A stretch of 64,000 nt of DNA. It comes from JAEMQF01 sp963775015. GTDB lineage: Bacteria > Pseudomonadota > Gammaproteobacteria > Burkholderiales > Burkholderiaceae_C. Location of the stretch: contig CAVZHI010000014.1 in assembly GCA_963775015.1 (NCBI GenBank), positions 78,182-142,181 on the forward strand. Direction: 5' to 3'. A program made the translations under genes and the position numbers. This document shows, one piece after another, positions 37,371-46,462 of this stretch. Under the pieces are notes generated by a model that was given only the letters and a program-made list of their open reading frames with translations, did not search any database and was not told the origin of the DNA. Within the stretch, counting starts at the first letter, position 1. Every line of letters starts with the position of its first letter.

Positions 37371-37859
37371 TCACCGCCCGCGCCACAGCAGCGCGAACCA
37401 GTACACCTGAACACACACCACGAGCGCCGCCAGCAAGGCCGGCCAACTCAAGGGCTGAACAACCCTCGGCGCCAGCACCAGCATGAGCACCGAGACTCCG
37501 ATTTTCACCAGGGTCCAGAACATCACGCCGAGCGCGCTGGCGCCTGGCGCGACATTCAAGACTCTGCGCGTCATGCCACGCGCCATCAAGGCGCCCGGCA
37601 CCACCGCCGTGGCCGTGCCATACAGCGCCGACCACCCCACTTCGGCGCTGCCGCTGGCCACCCCGGCCAGCAACGCCACCGCGGCACCCACCGCGACCTG
37701 CGTGACCACCACGCGCCAGGGCGATACCGTTGGATTCTTTTCCCGCAAGACCCTCGCCTCTTCGCGCGTCAGGGCAATCACGGGCCTGTCGTCTTCCTCG
37801 TCTTGGAACCCGTGGTGCGCCACGCGATCGGCATTGCGGTCGGTCACGGCACGGGACAC
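37371..37859 (-). CDS. atpI: ATP synthase subunit I
   Basis: 162 residues from a GTG start. N-terminal charged part (TREEARVLREKNPTVSPWRVV) followed by four hydrophobic segments. Assembly/magnesium accessory protein at the head of the atp operon in many proteobacteria. Low sequence conservation is normal; placement supports the call. The exact start is uncertain because no good ribosome-binding site is visible. Confidence 0.85.
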   Translation of the reverse strand: MSRAVTDRNADRVAHHGFQDEEDDRPVIALTREEARVLREKNPTVSPWRVVVTQVAVGAAVALLAGVASGSAEVGWSALYGTATAVVPGALMARGMTRRVLNVAPGASALGVMFWTLVKIGVSVLMLVLAPRVVQPLSWPALLAALVVCVQVYWFALLWRGR

Positions 37860-37882
37860 AATTTATTTCAGTACAGCCCAAA

Positions 37883-37910
37883 ATTATACGTGGAAACCCG
37901 CGCCGGTCGA
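37883..37910 (-). promoter_or_regulatory. Sigma70-type promoter of the atp operon
   Basis: On the minus strand, TCGACC (37910-37905) and a consensus TATAAT (37888-37883) are 16 bases apart. The predicted start lies around 37876, some 16 bases before the atpI GTG, giving a very short leader. The perfect -10 in a GC-rich gap between two genes is the main evidence. Confidence 0.6.
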
Positions 37911-37918
37911 CGGGCGAA

Positions 37919-38779
37919 TCAGACGATCGCGACGTCGAGTTGCATCCACGCATCGACGGTTTCGCCCGGCGCGACGCTGACCAGGCCTTGCGCCGTCGGG
38001 TCCGCCATGTGGATCGCGTTGCTGACATGGCTCACGGGTTCGACGCAGAAGTAGTCCTTGTCGCGCGGCGTGTAGACGACGAGTCGGTGCATCGACGACG
38101 TGAGCTGCAGCGCCATCTTTTCGTCGCGAATCCGCGCCGGGCCGGCCCAGCCTTCGAAGCAATTGTCGAAGTCCAGGTGCGCCACGTCGCCGTCGATCCC
38201 GGGCTGCGCCACCTTGCGCACCGGGAGCTGCGCCGCGTCGCTGTCCCAGCGGTCCGACAGCTCGACGTGCAGGCGGGTGCGCGCGCGCTTGGGGAAGTAG
38301 GGATGCCAACCCAACCCGACCGGCTGCGCGATGTCGGCCAGGTTCGTGAACTGCAGCTGCACGCGCAGGCTGCTCGGCGCGAGCGTGAAGTGCTGGTTCA
38401 CCTCGAATGGAAACGGCCAATCCGCGTCGGCCTCGTGGCGGTAGCGCAAGCCCACGTCGACGGCACTCGACGCGACGATATTCCAGGCGCGCAACCATGC
38501 CACGCCATGCAGCGAATGTGGGCTCGCGTCGAAATTCGGCGCCGTCGTGTGGTCGTGGCCTTTCCAGCGAAAGCGCCGGTAGCCGAGCCGATTCGAGTAC
38601 GGCACAAGCGGGTAACACGCCGAAGCCCGCGCCGAGTCGAGCCGCGCCGGGTCGCTGGCGCGCAGCACGGCGACGTCGCGATGCCACAAGCCGGCGATGC
38701 AGCCGCCCAAGTCCGGGCGCAGCGCGAGGCGCAAGGCGCCGGCGTGCAATTCGAATACCGCTTCACTGTGCTGCGTCAT
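37919..38779 (-). CDS. Aldose 1-epimerase family protein
   Basis: 286 residues, galactose-mutarotase-like beta-sandwich. It has PLVPYSNRLGYRRFRWKG with the substrate-binding Asn-Arg pair, SPHSLHGVAWLRAW with the conserved His, GLGWHPYFP with the second catalytic His, and a late Glu in KDYFCVEPVSHVSNAIHM. Interconverts sugar anomers in the cytoplasm. It follows the HpcH/HpaI aldolase gene by 20 bases, so both probably serve sugar or sugar-acid breakdown. Confidence 0.88.
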   Translation of the reverse strand: MTQHSEAVFELHAGALRLALRPDLGGCIAGLWHRDVAVLRASDPARLDSARASACYPLVPYSNRLGYRRFRWKGHDHTTAPNFDASPHSLHGVAWLRAWNIVASSAVDVGLRYRHEADADWPFPFEVNQHFTLAPSSLRVQLQFTNLADIAQPVGLGWHPYFPKRARTRLHVELSDRWDSDAAQLPVRKVAQPGIDGDVAHLDFDNCFEGWAGPARIRDEKMALQLTSSMHRLVVYTPRDKDYFCVEPVSHVSNAIHMADPTAQGLVSVAPGETVDAWMQLDVAIV

Positions 38780-38799
38780 CGGGTCCCTTCGTGGGGTTG

Positions 38800-39615
38800 C
38801 TATTGCGCGGCAGTCTGTGTGCCGCGCGCCAAGGTGTGCACATGCTCGTCGCCGGCGGTGCGAAGCGCCGCGATCACGCCTTGTGCGCCGGTCATCATCA
38901 GGCCGAGGTCGGAAGCGACAGCGATGAAGTCGAAACCGGCGGCGCGGTACTGTGCCGCCGCCTGCGCCGTCGGCGCCGCGGTGCCGATCGGTTTGCCGAG
39001 CGCCTTGCAGCGCTGCACGGCGCGCGACACTTGCGCCACCACGCTCGGGTGATTCGGTCGCCCCGGCTCGCCGAGCGCCGCCGACAGGTCCGACACGCCG
39101 AGAAAAAACGCGTCGACACCGTCCACCTCGGCGATCGTGTCGAGCGCGTCGATCGCCTGCAGCGATTCGATCTCGACGATCACCGCGACCTCGTGATTCG
39201 CGCTGCGAACGTAGTTCGGCGCCGTACCGAAGCGCGACGCGCGGCTCAGCGCGGCGACGCCGCGCACGCCTGCGGGGGCAAAGCGTGTCGCCGCCACCGC
39301 GGCGCGCGCAGCGTCGGCGCTGTGCACGAAGGGGAACATCAGCGTTCCCGCGCCGGCGTCGAGGACACGCTTCACGACCACGGCGTCGTTGCTCGGCACG
39401 CGAACGATGGAGATCGTCTTCGTGCCGGCGAGCGCCTGCAGCATGTGCAGCACGTCCATGACTTCGCTCGGGCCATGCTCCATGTCGATCACGGCCCAGT
39501 CAAAACCGGCGCAGCCCACCGCCTCGGCGACGAGGCTGCTCGCCGTGACGAGCCAGGTGCCGATGGGCGGATGTCCGCCGCTTGCGCGCAGCATTTGCGT
39601 GAAGGGATTGTTCAT
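38800..39615 (-). CDS. HpcH/HpaI aldolase family protein (2-keto-3-deoxy acid aldolase type)
   Basis: 271 residues from MNNPFTQMLRASGG. Class II metal-dependent aldolase fold: GTWLVTASSLVAEAVGCAGFDWAVIDMEHGPSEVMDVLHMLQA, MFPFVHSADAARAAVAATRFAPAGVRG, VIVEIESLQAIDALDTIAEVDGVDAFFLGVSDLSAALG with metal-ligand Glu and Asp. Cleaves 2-keto-3-deoxy sugar acids or similar to pyruvate and an aldehyde. Resembles RhmA/GarL-type enzymes; the exact substrate is open. Confidence 0.88.
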   Translation of the reverse strand: MNNPFTQMLRASGGHPPIGTWLVTASSLVAEAVGCAGFDWAVIDMEHGPSEVMDVLHMLQALAGTKTISIVRVPSNDAVVVKRVLDAGAGTLMFPFVHSADAARAAVAATRFAPAGVRGVAALSRASRFGTAPNYVRSANHEVAVIVEIESLQAIDALDTIAEVDGVDAFFLGVSDLSAALGEPGRPNHPSVVAQVSRAVQRCKALGKPIGTAAPTAQAAAQYRAAGFDFIAVASDLGLMMTGAQGVIAALRTAGDEHVHTLARGTQTAAQ

Positions 39616-39697
39616 GGTGCACCTCTGGGAACCGGGCCGACGGCGCAGCAGCCGCGAGCCCATGGCACGAGCGCGCCGGCGCAGCGCAGCGTGCGAA

Positions 39698-40189
39698 TCA
39701 GGTCAAATCCGCCTTCAAGTAGTGTGCACCGGCGATCGGGTTGAAGTAGTACGGCGCGATATCTTCGAAACCGAGCGTGCCGTACAGGCCCCGCGCCGCC
39801 TCCATGTCGTCCAGCGTGTCGAGCAGCATCACCGAGTAGCCGCTGCCGCGCGCCTCGTCCATGAGGCGCTGCGCGAGGAGTCGCCCCAGGCCGAAGCGGC
39901 GAAACGCCGGGCGCACATAGAGGCGCTTCATTTCGCACGCGTTGGCGTAGTCGGTCTCGGTCGCGGCGCGAATCGCGCCACAGCCGGCGGGCGCCCCATC
40001 CACCGTGGCGAGCAGCAAGTGCCCGCCCGGACTCGCATACTCGCCCGGCAGCGCAGCAAGCTCGGCGTCGAAGTTCTGAAAGCACAAGTCGACATTGAGG
40101 CTTTGCGCGTATTCGCGGAACAGCTCGCGCACCGCGTCGATCAACTCCGGCGAATCCGGAGTCTTGAGTTCGATGTCGGCGGGAGGCAT
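39698..40189 (-). CDS. GNAT family N-acetyltransferase
   Basis: 163 residues. Acetyl-CoA binding motif is KRLYVRPAFRRFGLGRLLAQRLMDEARGSGYSVMLLDTLDDM, with a closing GLYGTLGFEDIAPYYFNPIAGAHYLKADL. N-terminal ELIDAVRELFREYAQSLNVDLCFQNFDAELAALPGEY is common in Burkholderiales acetyltransferases of unknown substrate. Separated by 82 bases from the aldolase gene. Confidence 0.85.
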   Translation of the reverse strand: MPPADIELKTPDSPELIDAVRELFREYAQSLNVDLCFQNFDAELAALPGEYASPGGHLLLATVDGAPAGCGAIRAATETDYANACEMKRLYVRPAFRRFGLGRLLAQRLMDEARGSGYSVMLLDTLDDMEAARGLYGTLGFEDIAPYYFNPIAGAHYLKADLT

Positions 40190-40222
40190 CCTTGGCGCAG
40201 CGGGCGGTGGGTCGTGTGCAGT

Positions 40223-40903
40223 CTAGCCGCCCAGGCTGACGAGCCAGCCCACGACCGCCGCGCACAGCGCAACCAGCATCAGCGCCAAGCCGCGGTGGCC
40301 GGCCGCGTCGGCAGACGCCGGGATCTTGCCCGAGAGCATCTTGTCGCCGGTCCACATCGGGCCCAGCAGATCGCGGCCGCGGCGAAACCGGTAGAAGGCG
40401 ATCGCACACAGGTGCAGTACCACCAGCGCAATGATCAACCATTGGCCGAAGTTCTTGTGCCAACCGGTGGCCAGACTGCTCGTCGCCCCCGACACGAACT
40501 TGACGAGCGGCCCTGAGTTGGCGATTTCATCGTCGGCGAACAGGCCCGTTCCCACCTGAAGTGCGAGCAACGTCAGCAATCCGAACACCGAACCCGCGCC
40601 AAGCGGGCTGTGGCCGACGTCGAGGTGCTCTTCGGTCCGCGCCTGACCGCGCAGGTAGCGCAGCAAAGTCGAAGGCGAGTAGATGAAACTCGCGAATCGC
40701 GACCAGCGCCCACCGACCAGCCCCCACACGAAACGAAACGCGAGCAGCGTCAGGATCACGTAGCCGATGCGAAAGTGCCACGCCATCGCGTTGCCGCCGA
40801 TCTTCGCCGTCACGACCGAGCCGAGCACGCCGGCGGCGAGCAGCCAATGAAAGACACGCGTGGGGAGGTCCCAGATCCGAACCTTGCGCATCGTCTCCGT
40901 CAT
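40223..40903 (-). CDS. Cytochrome b561 family protein (cytochrome b / hydrogenase b-type subunit-like)
   Basis: 226 residues from MTETMRKVRIWDLPTRVFHWLL. Four TM helices with haem-ligand histidines in RVFHWLLAAG, AMAWHFRIGYVILTLLAFRFVWGLVGG, NFGQWLIIALVVLHLCAIAFY. The signature VRIWDLPTRVFHW is typical of those encoded next to periplasmic cytochromes c. It is divergent from a cytochrome c' gene 195 bases away, likely its electron partner. Later or earlier ATGs (40933) are possible starts. Confidence 0.88.
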   Translation of the reverse strand: MTETMRKVRIWDLPTRVFHWLLAAGVLGSVVTAKIGGNAMAWHFRIGYVILTLLAFRFVWGLVGGRWSRFASFIYSPSTLLRYLRGQARTEEHLDVGHSPLGAGSVFGLLTLLALQVGTGLFADDEIANSGPLVKFVSGATSSLATGWHKNFGQWLIIALVVLHLCAIAFYRFRRGRDLLGPMWTGDKMLSGKIPASADAAGHRGLALMLVALCAAVVGWLVSLGG

Positions 40904-41098
40904 GCCTGACCCCATTCGTTGTTTTCTGCGCAAAGATTACCGCAAGCGGGTGGCCGCCGCTGCCCCTGTGGTTTTCCCGTGCTTCTCAACGTCCCGTGGA
41001 ATAGGGATGCTGCAGGTTGCGTACACTGCGCGGCGCCTTTGCGGGCATCGGGCCCGCGCTGGAAATTCGCTTGACGACCAACCCCAGAGGAAAGATCG

Positions 41099-41563
41099 AT
41101 GAATAAAGTATTGCGTTCCACCCTGACGCTCGCGGCCGCTGTTCTGGCCCTCGCAACCGCACTGCCCGCAGCAGCGCAATTCGCCAAGCCCGAAGACGCG
41201 ATCAAGTACCGCAAGGCCGCCTTCACCGTGATGGCCGCACACTTCGGACGTGTCGCCGGGATGGCCAACGGCCGAATTCCGTTTGACGCCAAAGCCGCTG
41301 CCGACAACGCCGAGATCGCGACCGCGATGTCCAAGCTGCCTTTCGCCGGCTTCATCCCCGGCTCAGACACGGGCGACACGCGCGCCAAGCCCGCGATCTG
41401 GACCGACATGGACAAAGTGAAGAACCTGGCGACGAAGATGCAGGACGAGATGGTCAAGTTCAATGCCGCCGCGAAGACCGGCAACATCGACACGATCAAG
41501 GCCGCGGCGGGTGAAGTCGGCAAGGCGTGCAAAGCCTGCCACGACGACTATCGCAAGGAATAG
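41099..41563 (+). CDS. Cytochrome c' / c-556 family protein
   Basis: 154 residues with a Sec signal peptide ending ALPAAAQ. Four-helix-bundle cytochrome: single C-terminal CxxCH haem site, CKACHDDYRKE. IKYRKAAFTVMAAHFGRVAGMANG includes the conserved N-terminal helix with the candidate sixth-ligand Met. Periplasmic electron carrier or NO-binding protein. An AGAGGAAAG site precedes the ATG. Confidence 0.92.
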   Translation: MNKVLRSTLTLAAAVLALATALPAAAQFAKPEDAIKYRKAAFTVMAAHFGRVAGMANGRIPFDAKAAADNAEIATAMSKLPFAGFIPGSDTGDTRAKPAIWTDMDKVKNLATKMQDEMVKFNAAAKTGNIDTIKAAAGEVGKACKACHDDYRKE

Positions 41564-41618
41564 TCCCTCGTCGCGCCGCGGGCGAAGCACGCTCGCGCGG
41601 CGCAAATGTGCTCTCAGT

Positions 41619-41660
41619 GCCCGCGGCGTCGCATGACGCGGCCGCGGGCGCTTCTGTTTG
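41619..41660 (+). terminator. Rho-independent terminator after the cytochrome c' gene
   Basis: Perfect 9-bp stem GCCCGCGGC / GCCGCGGGC with a 13-base loop, followed by the T-rich GCTTCTGTTT. A second GC-rich inverted repeat lies just upstream (41575-41603). The remainder of the 260-base gap to the next gene shows nothing else I can support. Confidence 0.6.
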
Positions 41661-41823
41661 CGACGTGCAAGGCAGGCGCGGCCGGGTGATCCGCTAACAT
41701 TGCGCCCTGGTCGGACAGCCGGCTGGACTCTGTCGCTGTGCGCTGTGTCCCCCGAGGAGGCCGGCGCTGCCTGTCACGGCCAGGGCGATTGCACTTCTCC
41801 ATCGATTTCCGGCCGGGCTCCGA

Positions 41824-44322
41824 ATGACCGCTCTTCGCTGCACTTCGTTCACTTTGCTCGCGCTCCTGTGCGCCATCGGCGACGCCGCAGCGCAGACCGC
41901 CGACGACCCCAGGCCGAGCGGCACCTTCAACACGCCGGGCTATACCCCCGCGCCAAGCCCGCGCCAACGCGACGCCCAAGGCAACCCAACCCGGCCTGGA
42001 AACACCGGCGCCACGTTGCGCCAGCCGGGCAGTGCGCAGGGATTGACGAGCCCGCTGCCCCCCGGTTTTTCGACACTTCCGGAGTCGACCCAGCGCCGCA
42101 TCGACAGCACGCCGCCCAAACCGAGCGAGTTCCAGAAGTTCGTCGAAGCCGCGACGGGGCGTCTGTTGCCGATCTTCGGCGCGGGCTTCTTTGCCGACCC
42201 GAACGAAGCCTTCACTGCGCTCGACAACGTGCCCGTGTCGGCCGACTACAGCGTCGGCCCGGGCGACGAGATCGTGCTTGCGCGCCTGGGGCTCGATCGA
42301 CGTCGACTACCGCAGCACGGTCGATCGCAACGGCATGCTGAGCCTGCCCAAGGTCGGCAGCTTCAACGTCGCCGGGGTCAAGGCGTCGGAACTCGAGAAA
42401 CACCTGCGCGCGCAGATCGGCCGCCTGTTCACCAACTTCAACCTGAGCGTCGCGCTGGGCCAGTTGCGCGGCCGTCAAGGTCTTCGTGGTCGGCCCGGCG
42501 CAACGCCCCGGCGTGTACACTTGCCGAGCCAGTCGACGCATGCTGTCGGCGATGGTGCGCGGCCGGCGGGCCGGCGCCGAACGGCTCGATGCGCAAGGTG
42601 CTGCTGCGCCGCGACGGCCGCGACGTGTCCGAACTCGACCTGTACGACTTCCTCGTGCTGGGCGACAAGTCGAAGGACATTCAGCTCGCCGCCGGCGACG
42701 TGGTGGTGTTGCAGGCGAGCGGCGCGCGGGTGGCGCGTGACCGGCGCGATCGACTCGCCGGCGATCTACGAACTGAAGGGCGCGAGCGAGTCGGTGCGCG
42801 AGGTGTTGCGCTATGCCGGCGGCGCGCCGGTGCTCGCGGACCCGAATCGGGCGCAGCTCGAACGCATCGACCCGTCCAAGGCCAGGGCGCGCTTCGTCGA
42901 AGAATTCAGGCTCGACGACGAGGGCCTGCAAAAGGCGCTGCGCGACGGCGACGTGCTGACGCTGCTGGCCGATCTCGCCACAGTTCGCCAATGCGGTGAC
43001 GCTCAAGGGCCATGTCGCGCAGCCGTTGCGCTACGCGCACAGCCCGGAATGCGAATCCGCGACCTGATCCCGGATCGCGAGGCGCTGATTTCGCCCGACT
43101 TTTACCGGCGCAAGAATCTGCTCGTCCAGGTCATCGAAAGCGAAGACGAAGAGCGCATGGAGCGCGTGGAATTGCCGGCCAAGGTTGAAACCGAGACCCG
43201 GCCGTTGCAAGGCACGGTGCAGGAGCGCAATGAGCGCCCGCCCCGGCTGCCGAACCAGGCCAGAGCACAGAACGGCCGCGACGAAGACAGAAACGCAAGG
43301 AATCGCGCCGCGGCGGTCCGCGCCAAGAAGAACCCGGCAGCGCTCTTCGACGAGTTGAACTGGGACTACGCAGTGATCGAACGCCTCATCGAGAAAGACT
43401 TGAGACGCAGGTGATTCCGTTCAACCTGGGCAAGGCGGTTCTCGATGGCGATCCGGCGCACAACATCGAATTGCTGTCAGGCGACGTCGTCACCATTTAC
43501 AGCCAGAAGGACGTTCGGGTTCCGGTGGCACGCCAGACGCGCCTCGTGACCGTCGAAGGCGAAGTCGCTGCCCCCGGCGTGTACCAGCTGCGGGCTGGCG
43601 AGACCCTGAGGGGTTTGATCGACCGCGTCGGCGGCTTCACGCCGCAAGCCTACGTCTACGGCCTGGACTTCAGCCGCGAAGAAACACGCCAGCGCCAGCG
43701 CGAGAATCTTGCTTCGGCGGTTGCGCGCCTGGAGGCGCTCTCGGCAACACAAAGCGCGCGCGACGCAGCGAACCGGCGCGACGAATCGACCGCAGCAAAC
43801 ACTGCCGCCGTGAGCAATGCAGCGACGCAGGCGCAACTCGCACGCCTGTCGCGAGTCGAACCAAATGGCCGCATCGCACTCGAGTTGGCTCCCGGCGTGA
43901 AGAACCTCGACGCCCTGCCCGACGTGCCGCTCGACCATGCCGACCGCATCAGCGTGCCGACGCGTCCCGCCTTCGTCACGGTCGCCGGCGCGGTCGTGAA
44001 CAGCAACGCGTTCCTCTGGAAGAACGGCCGCACCGCGGGCGACTACCTGAAGCTCGCCGGCGTCGACGAGTCCGCCGACCCGTCGAACATGTTCATCCTG
44101 CGCGCCGACGGCACCGTCAATCACGCTGGCGAAAAACGCAGCTTCTTGGGTGGCAACGCGCTCGAAGGTGAAATCTTGCAACCGGGCGACGCGCTGATCG
44201 TGCCGAACCAGCTCGACTTCGAGACCTGGGGCCGCGCCCTGGTGCGCAACCTGAAAGACTGGTCGCTCATCTTCTCGCAGTTCGGCCTGGGAATCGCCGC
44301 GATCAACACGTTGAAGAATTGA
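41824..44322 (+). pseudogene. SLBB-domain polysaccharide export protein (Wza-like), multiple frameshifts
   Basis: Reconstructed ~830-residue outer-membrane/periplasmic polysaccharide export protein. It has a signal peptide (ALLCAIGDAAAQ), a Poly_export domain (SVGPGDEIVLARLG, then SIDVDYRSTVDRNGMLSLPKVGSFNVAGVKASELE), and several SLBB domains (VTGAIDSPAIYELKGASESVREVLRYAGG; VEGEVAAPGVYQLRAGETLRGLIDRVGG; VAGAVVNSNAFLWKNGRTAGDYLKLAG). The frame changes at about nine places between 42288 and 43402; at 42288-42291 dropping one G from GGGG restores it. The last part (43411-44322) is one intact frame. Either dense sequence error or a real pseudogene. It is directly followed by a Wzz-type gene. Confidence 0.75.
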
Positions 44323-44339
44323 GAGACTGAGGCGCGGTC

Positions 44340-45575
44340 ATGAAACTGGACGATTTGTCGACCTCGGCGCCCGAGCACCCTGCGGTGGAAGACGACCTGG
44401 AGGCCTCGTTCAGCCTCGTCGATCTGCTCACCTGGGTCGGAGAGGGCAAGTGGCAGGTCGCCGCCGTGACGACTTTCGCCGCTGTCGCATCGCTCGCCGC
44501 CGCGCTCCTCCAGGCACCGATTTACACCGCGCGCACGACGCTGCTTCCACCGACGTCGCAGCAGCAAAGCGGTGCATCGGCCGCGCTCGCCGCGCTCGGT
44601 GCGCTGGGTGGTCTGGCCGGCAGCGCTGCGCCGAAGTCTCCGGACGAACTCTACGTCGCCCTGCTCAAAGGCGACAGCGTCGTGCGCGCCCTGGACGCAC
44701 GCTTCGACCTCAAGTCACGCTACGAGCTCAAGTCCTTCGAAGCGCTGCGCAAGTCCATGCCAAACAACGTGCGGGTGTCGGCGGACCGCAAGAGCGGCGT
44801 CATCAGCGTCGAGGTCGACGACAAGGATCCGACCTTCGCCGCCGAACTCGCGAACGCGCATGTCATCGAGGTGACCAAGTTGCTCGGGCGCCTGGCCGTC
44901 TCGGACGCGCAATTGCGGCGCGTGTTTTTCGAGCAGCAGCTGAAAGAGGTGAAGGAGAACCTGATCAAGGCCGAGCTCGGCTTGCGCGCGGTACAGGAAA
45001 AATCGGGCGTCATCGTGCTCGACAAGCAGGCCGAAGCCTTGATCGGCGGCGCAGCCCAGCTGCGCGCCATGATCGCCGAGCGCGAAGTTCAACTCAAGGT
45101 GCTGCGCACCACGGCGACGGGCGAAAACCCGGATGTGCAAAAGCTCAACTCGGAACTCGGCGCGCTGCGCGACGAACTGGCGCGAATGGAGTCGACGCGC
45201 GGCCGCGCGTCGGGCAGCGCGGTCGACATTCCGGTGGGCCGGATTCCCGAAGCAGCGATCGACTATGTGCGCGCGCGGCGCGAACTCAAACTCCAGGAAA
45301 CGCTGCTCGAAAGCATGATCCGCCAGTTCGAGATCGCCAAACTCGACGAGGCCAAGGAAGGCCCGGTGCTGCAGCAGGTCGACAAGGCATTGCCGCCGGA
45401 CTACAAATCCAAACCCTCGCGCGCGCTGATTGTTGTGGCGAGCACGATGCTGGGGCTGATCGCCAGCCTCTTCTTCGTCGTCTGGCGCGGCTACGCCGCG
45501 GCGGTACGCCAACTCGACCCGCAACACGCATTGGCATGGGCGGCGATGCGCCGCGCTTGGCGCTGGCGGCGCTGA
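44340..45575 (+). CDS. Wzz-type polysaccharide chain-length determinant protein
   Basis: 411 residues. Inner-membrane protein with TM1 near residues 40-60 (VAAVTTFAAVASLAAALLQ) and TM2 near 365-385 (ALIVVASTMLGLIASLFFVVW). Between them is a periplasmic part with coiled-coil regions (FFEQQLKEVKENLIKAELGLRAVQEKSG). It starts with the Wzz motif SLVDLLTWVGEGKWQV and ends before TM2 with a proline-containing QVDKALPPDYKSKPSR. No tyrosine-kinase domain. Partner of the export gene 17 bases upstream. It ends only 4 bases before the opposing gene. Confidence 0.9.
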   Translation: MKLDDLSTSAPEHPAVEDDLEASFSLVDLLTWVGEGKWQVAAVTTFAAVASLAAALLQAPIYTARTTLLPPTSQQQSGASAALAALGALGGLAGSAAPKSPDELYVALLKGDSVVRALDARFDLKSRYELKSFEALRKSMPNNVRVSADRKSGVISVEVDDKDPTFAAELANAHVIEVTKLLGRLAVSDAQLRRVFFEQQLKEVKENLIKAELGLRAVQEKSGVIVLDKQAEALIGGAAQLRAMIAEREVQLKVLRTTATGENPDVQKLNSELGALRDELARMESTRGRASGSAVDIPVGRIPEAAIDYVRARRELKLQETLLESMIRQFEIAKLDEAKEGPVLQQVDKALPPDYKSKPSRALIVVASTMLGLIASLFFVVWRGYAAAVRQLDPQHALAWAAMRRAWRWRR

Positions 45576-45579
45576 GCCT

Positions 45580-46226
45580 TCAGCGCGTGCGCTGAAGACC
45601 CGCTCGCGGCGCGCCCGCGGCGTCCCAGTCCGCCGCAAACCAAGGTTCGCCGCGCAGGCATTGCGCCACCATCTCCAGGCTGTCCAGGCCCCAGAACAGG
45701 TGCCCTTCGAGCTCGATCGTCGGCACGCCGAACACGCCCAAAGCGATCGCCTCGCGGCCGGCCTCCGCGCAGCTCGTCTTTCACCTCCTGGCTCTGCGGG
45801 TCGCGCTGCGGCGCGAGCGCCTGCTGCAAGGCCTGCAGGCGAGTCGGGTCGTTCGCATCGGCGCCGGCGCCGCGCCAGACATGGTGCAGCACCGCCTCGA
45901 CGACGCGCCGGTTCGGCGCGCCGCCAGCGGCTGCGCACGCCAACGCCAGGCGCAGCAACGCCATCGGGTTGAACGGGTGCTGCAGCGGCGTGGCGAATTC
46001 GATCTGATGCTGCAGCGCCAGCCACTGCCACATGGCGGAAGGTCCAGGCGCGTTTCGGTTCGATCTCGGCCGGGCCTTTGTGGCCCCAATGCGAAAGCAG
46101 CCCGGCGAACAGCACCGGCCGGTACTCGACACAGTACGACAGCCCGGCCAGCGCCTGCGGCAGGCGCTCGAACGCCAGGTAGGCGTAGGGCGAAATCGGG
46201 TCGAACCAGAAACGCAGCAGCTTCAT
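45580..46226 (-). CDS. 2-hydroxychromene-2-carboxylate isomerase / DsbA-fold protein, two frameshifts
   Basis: Thioredoxin-fold GST-kappa-like isomerase. Opens MKLLRFWFDPISPYAYLAFERLPQAL with the SPY motif (no CxxC, so not an oxidoreductase), continues KRAWTFR, then in a second frame WQWLALQHQIEFATPLQHPFNPMALLRLALA, and ends in a third with GVPTIELEGHLFWGLDSLEMVAQCLRG. Shifts are near 46034 and 45765. Total ~215 residues is normal for the family, which acts in naphthalene-type ring degradation or glutathione chemistry. It touches the DUF1289 gene by one base. Confidence 0.78.
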
Positions 46227-46462
46227 CACTTGTCTCCCGATGCGCTCTCTCGCCCCGCTGCGGCGAGTTGCACGTGGCGCTGCCCGAGGCGTTGCCAGAC
46301 CTCGAGCTTCGCCGCGTCGGTCAGCTGCGCCCATTCTGCGATTTCATCGAGGGTTCGGCCGCAGCCTTCGCACCAACCGCTGCGCGCATCGATGCGGCAC
46401 ACGTCGATGCACGGGCTCGGCACGGCAGCCGGCATCGGCGCGGGTTCAGGCCTGGGTGACAT
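46226..46462 (-). CDS. DUF1289 family protein
   Basis: 78 residues. Carries the family's Cys pattern CIDVCRIDARSGWCEGCGRTLDEIAEW (CxxxC...CxGCxRT), probably binding a metal or Fe-S centre. No signal peptide. The start overlaps the end of the YbaK gene by 17 bases and the stop touches the DsbA-fold gene. Function unknown. Confidence 0.88.
   Translation of the reverse strand: MSPRPEPAPMPAAVPSPCIDVCRIDARSGWCEGCGRTLDEIAEWAQLTDAAKLEVWQRLGQRHVQLAAAGRESASGDK

Noticed and set aside
43411..44322. C-terminal part of the export protein as an independent gene starting at GTG
   Set aside because: It begins in the middle of a conserved stretch (ETQVIPFNLG) and has no signal peptide, so it is the end of the upstream frameshifted gene.
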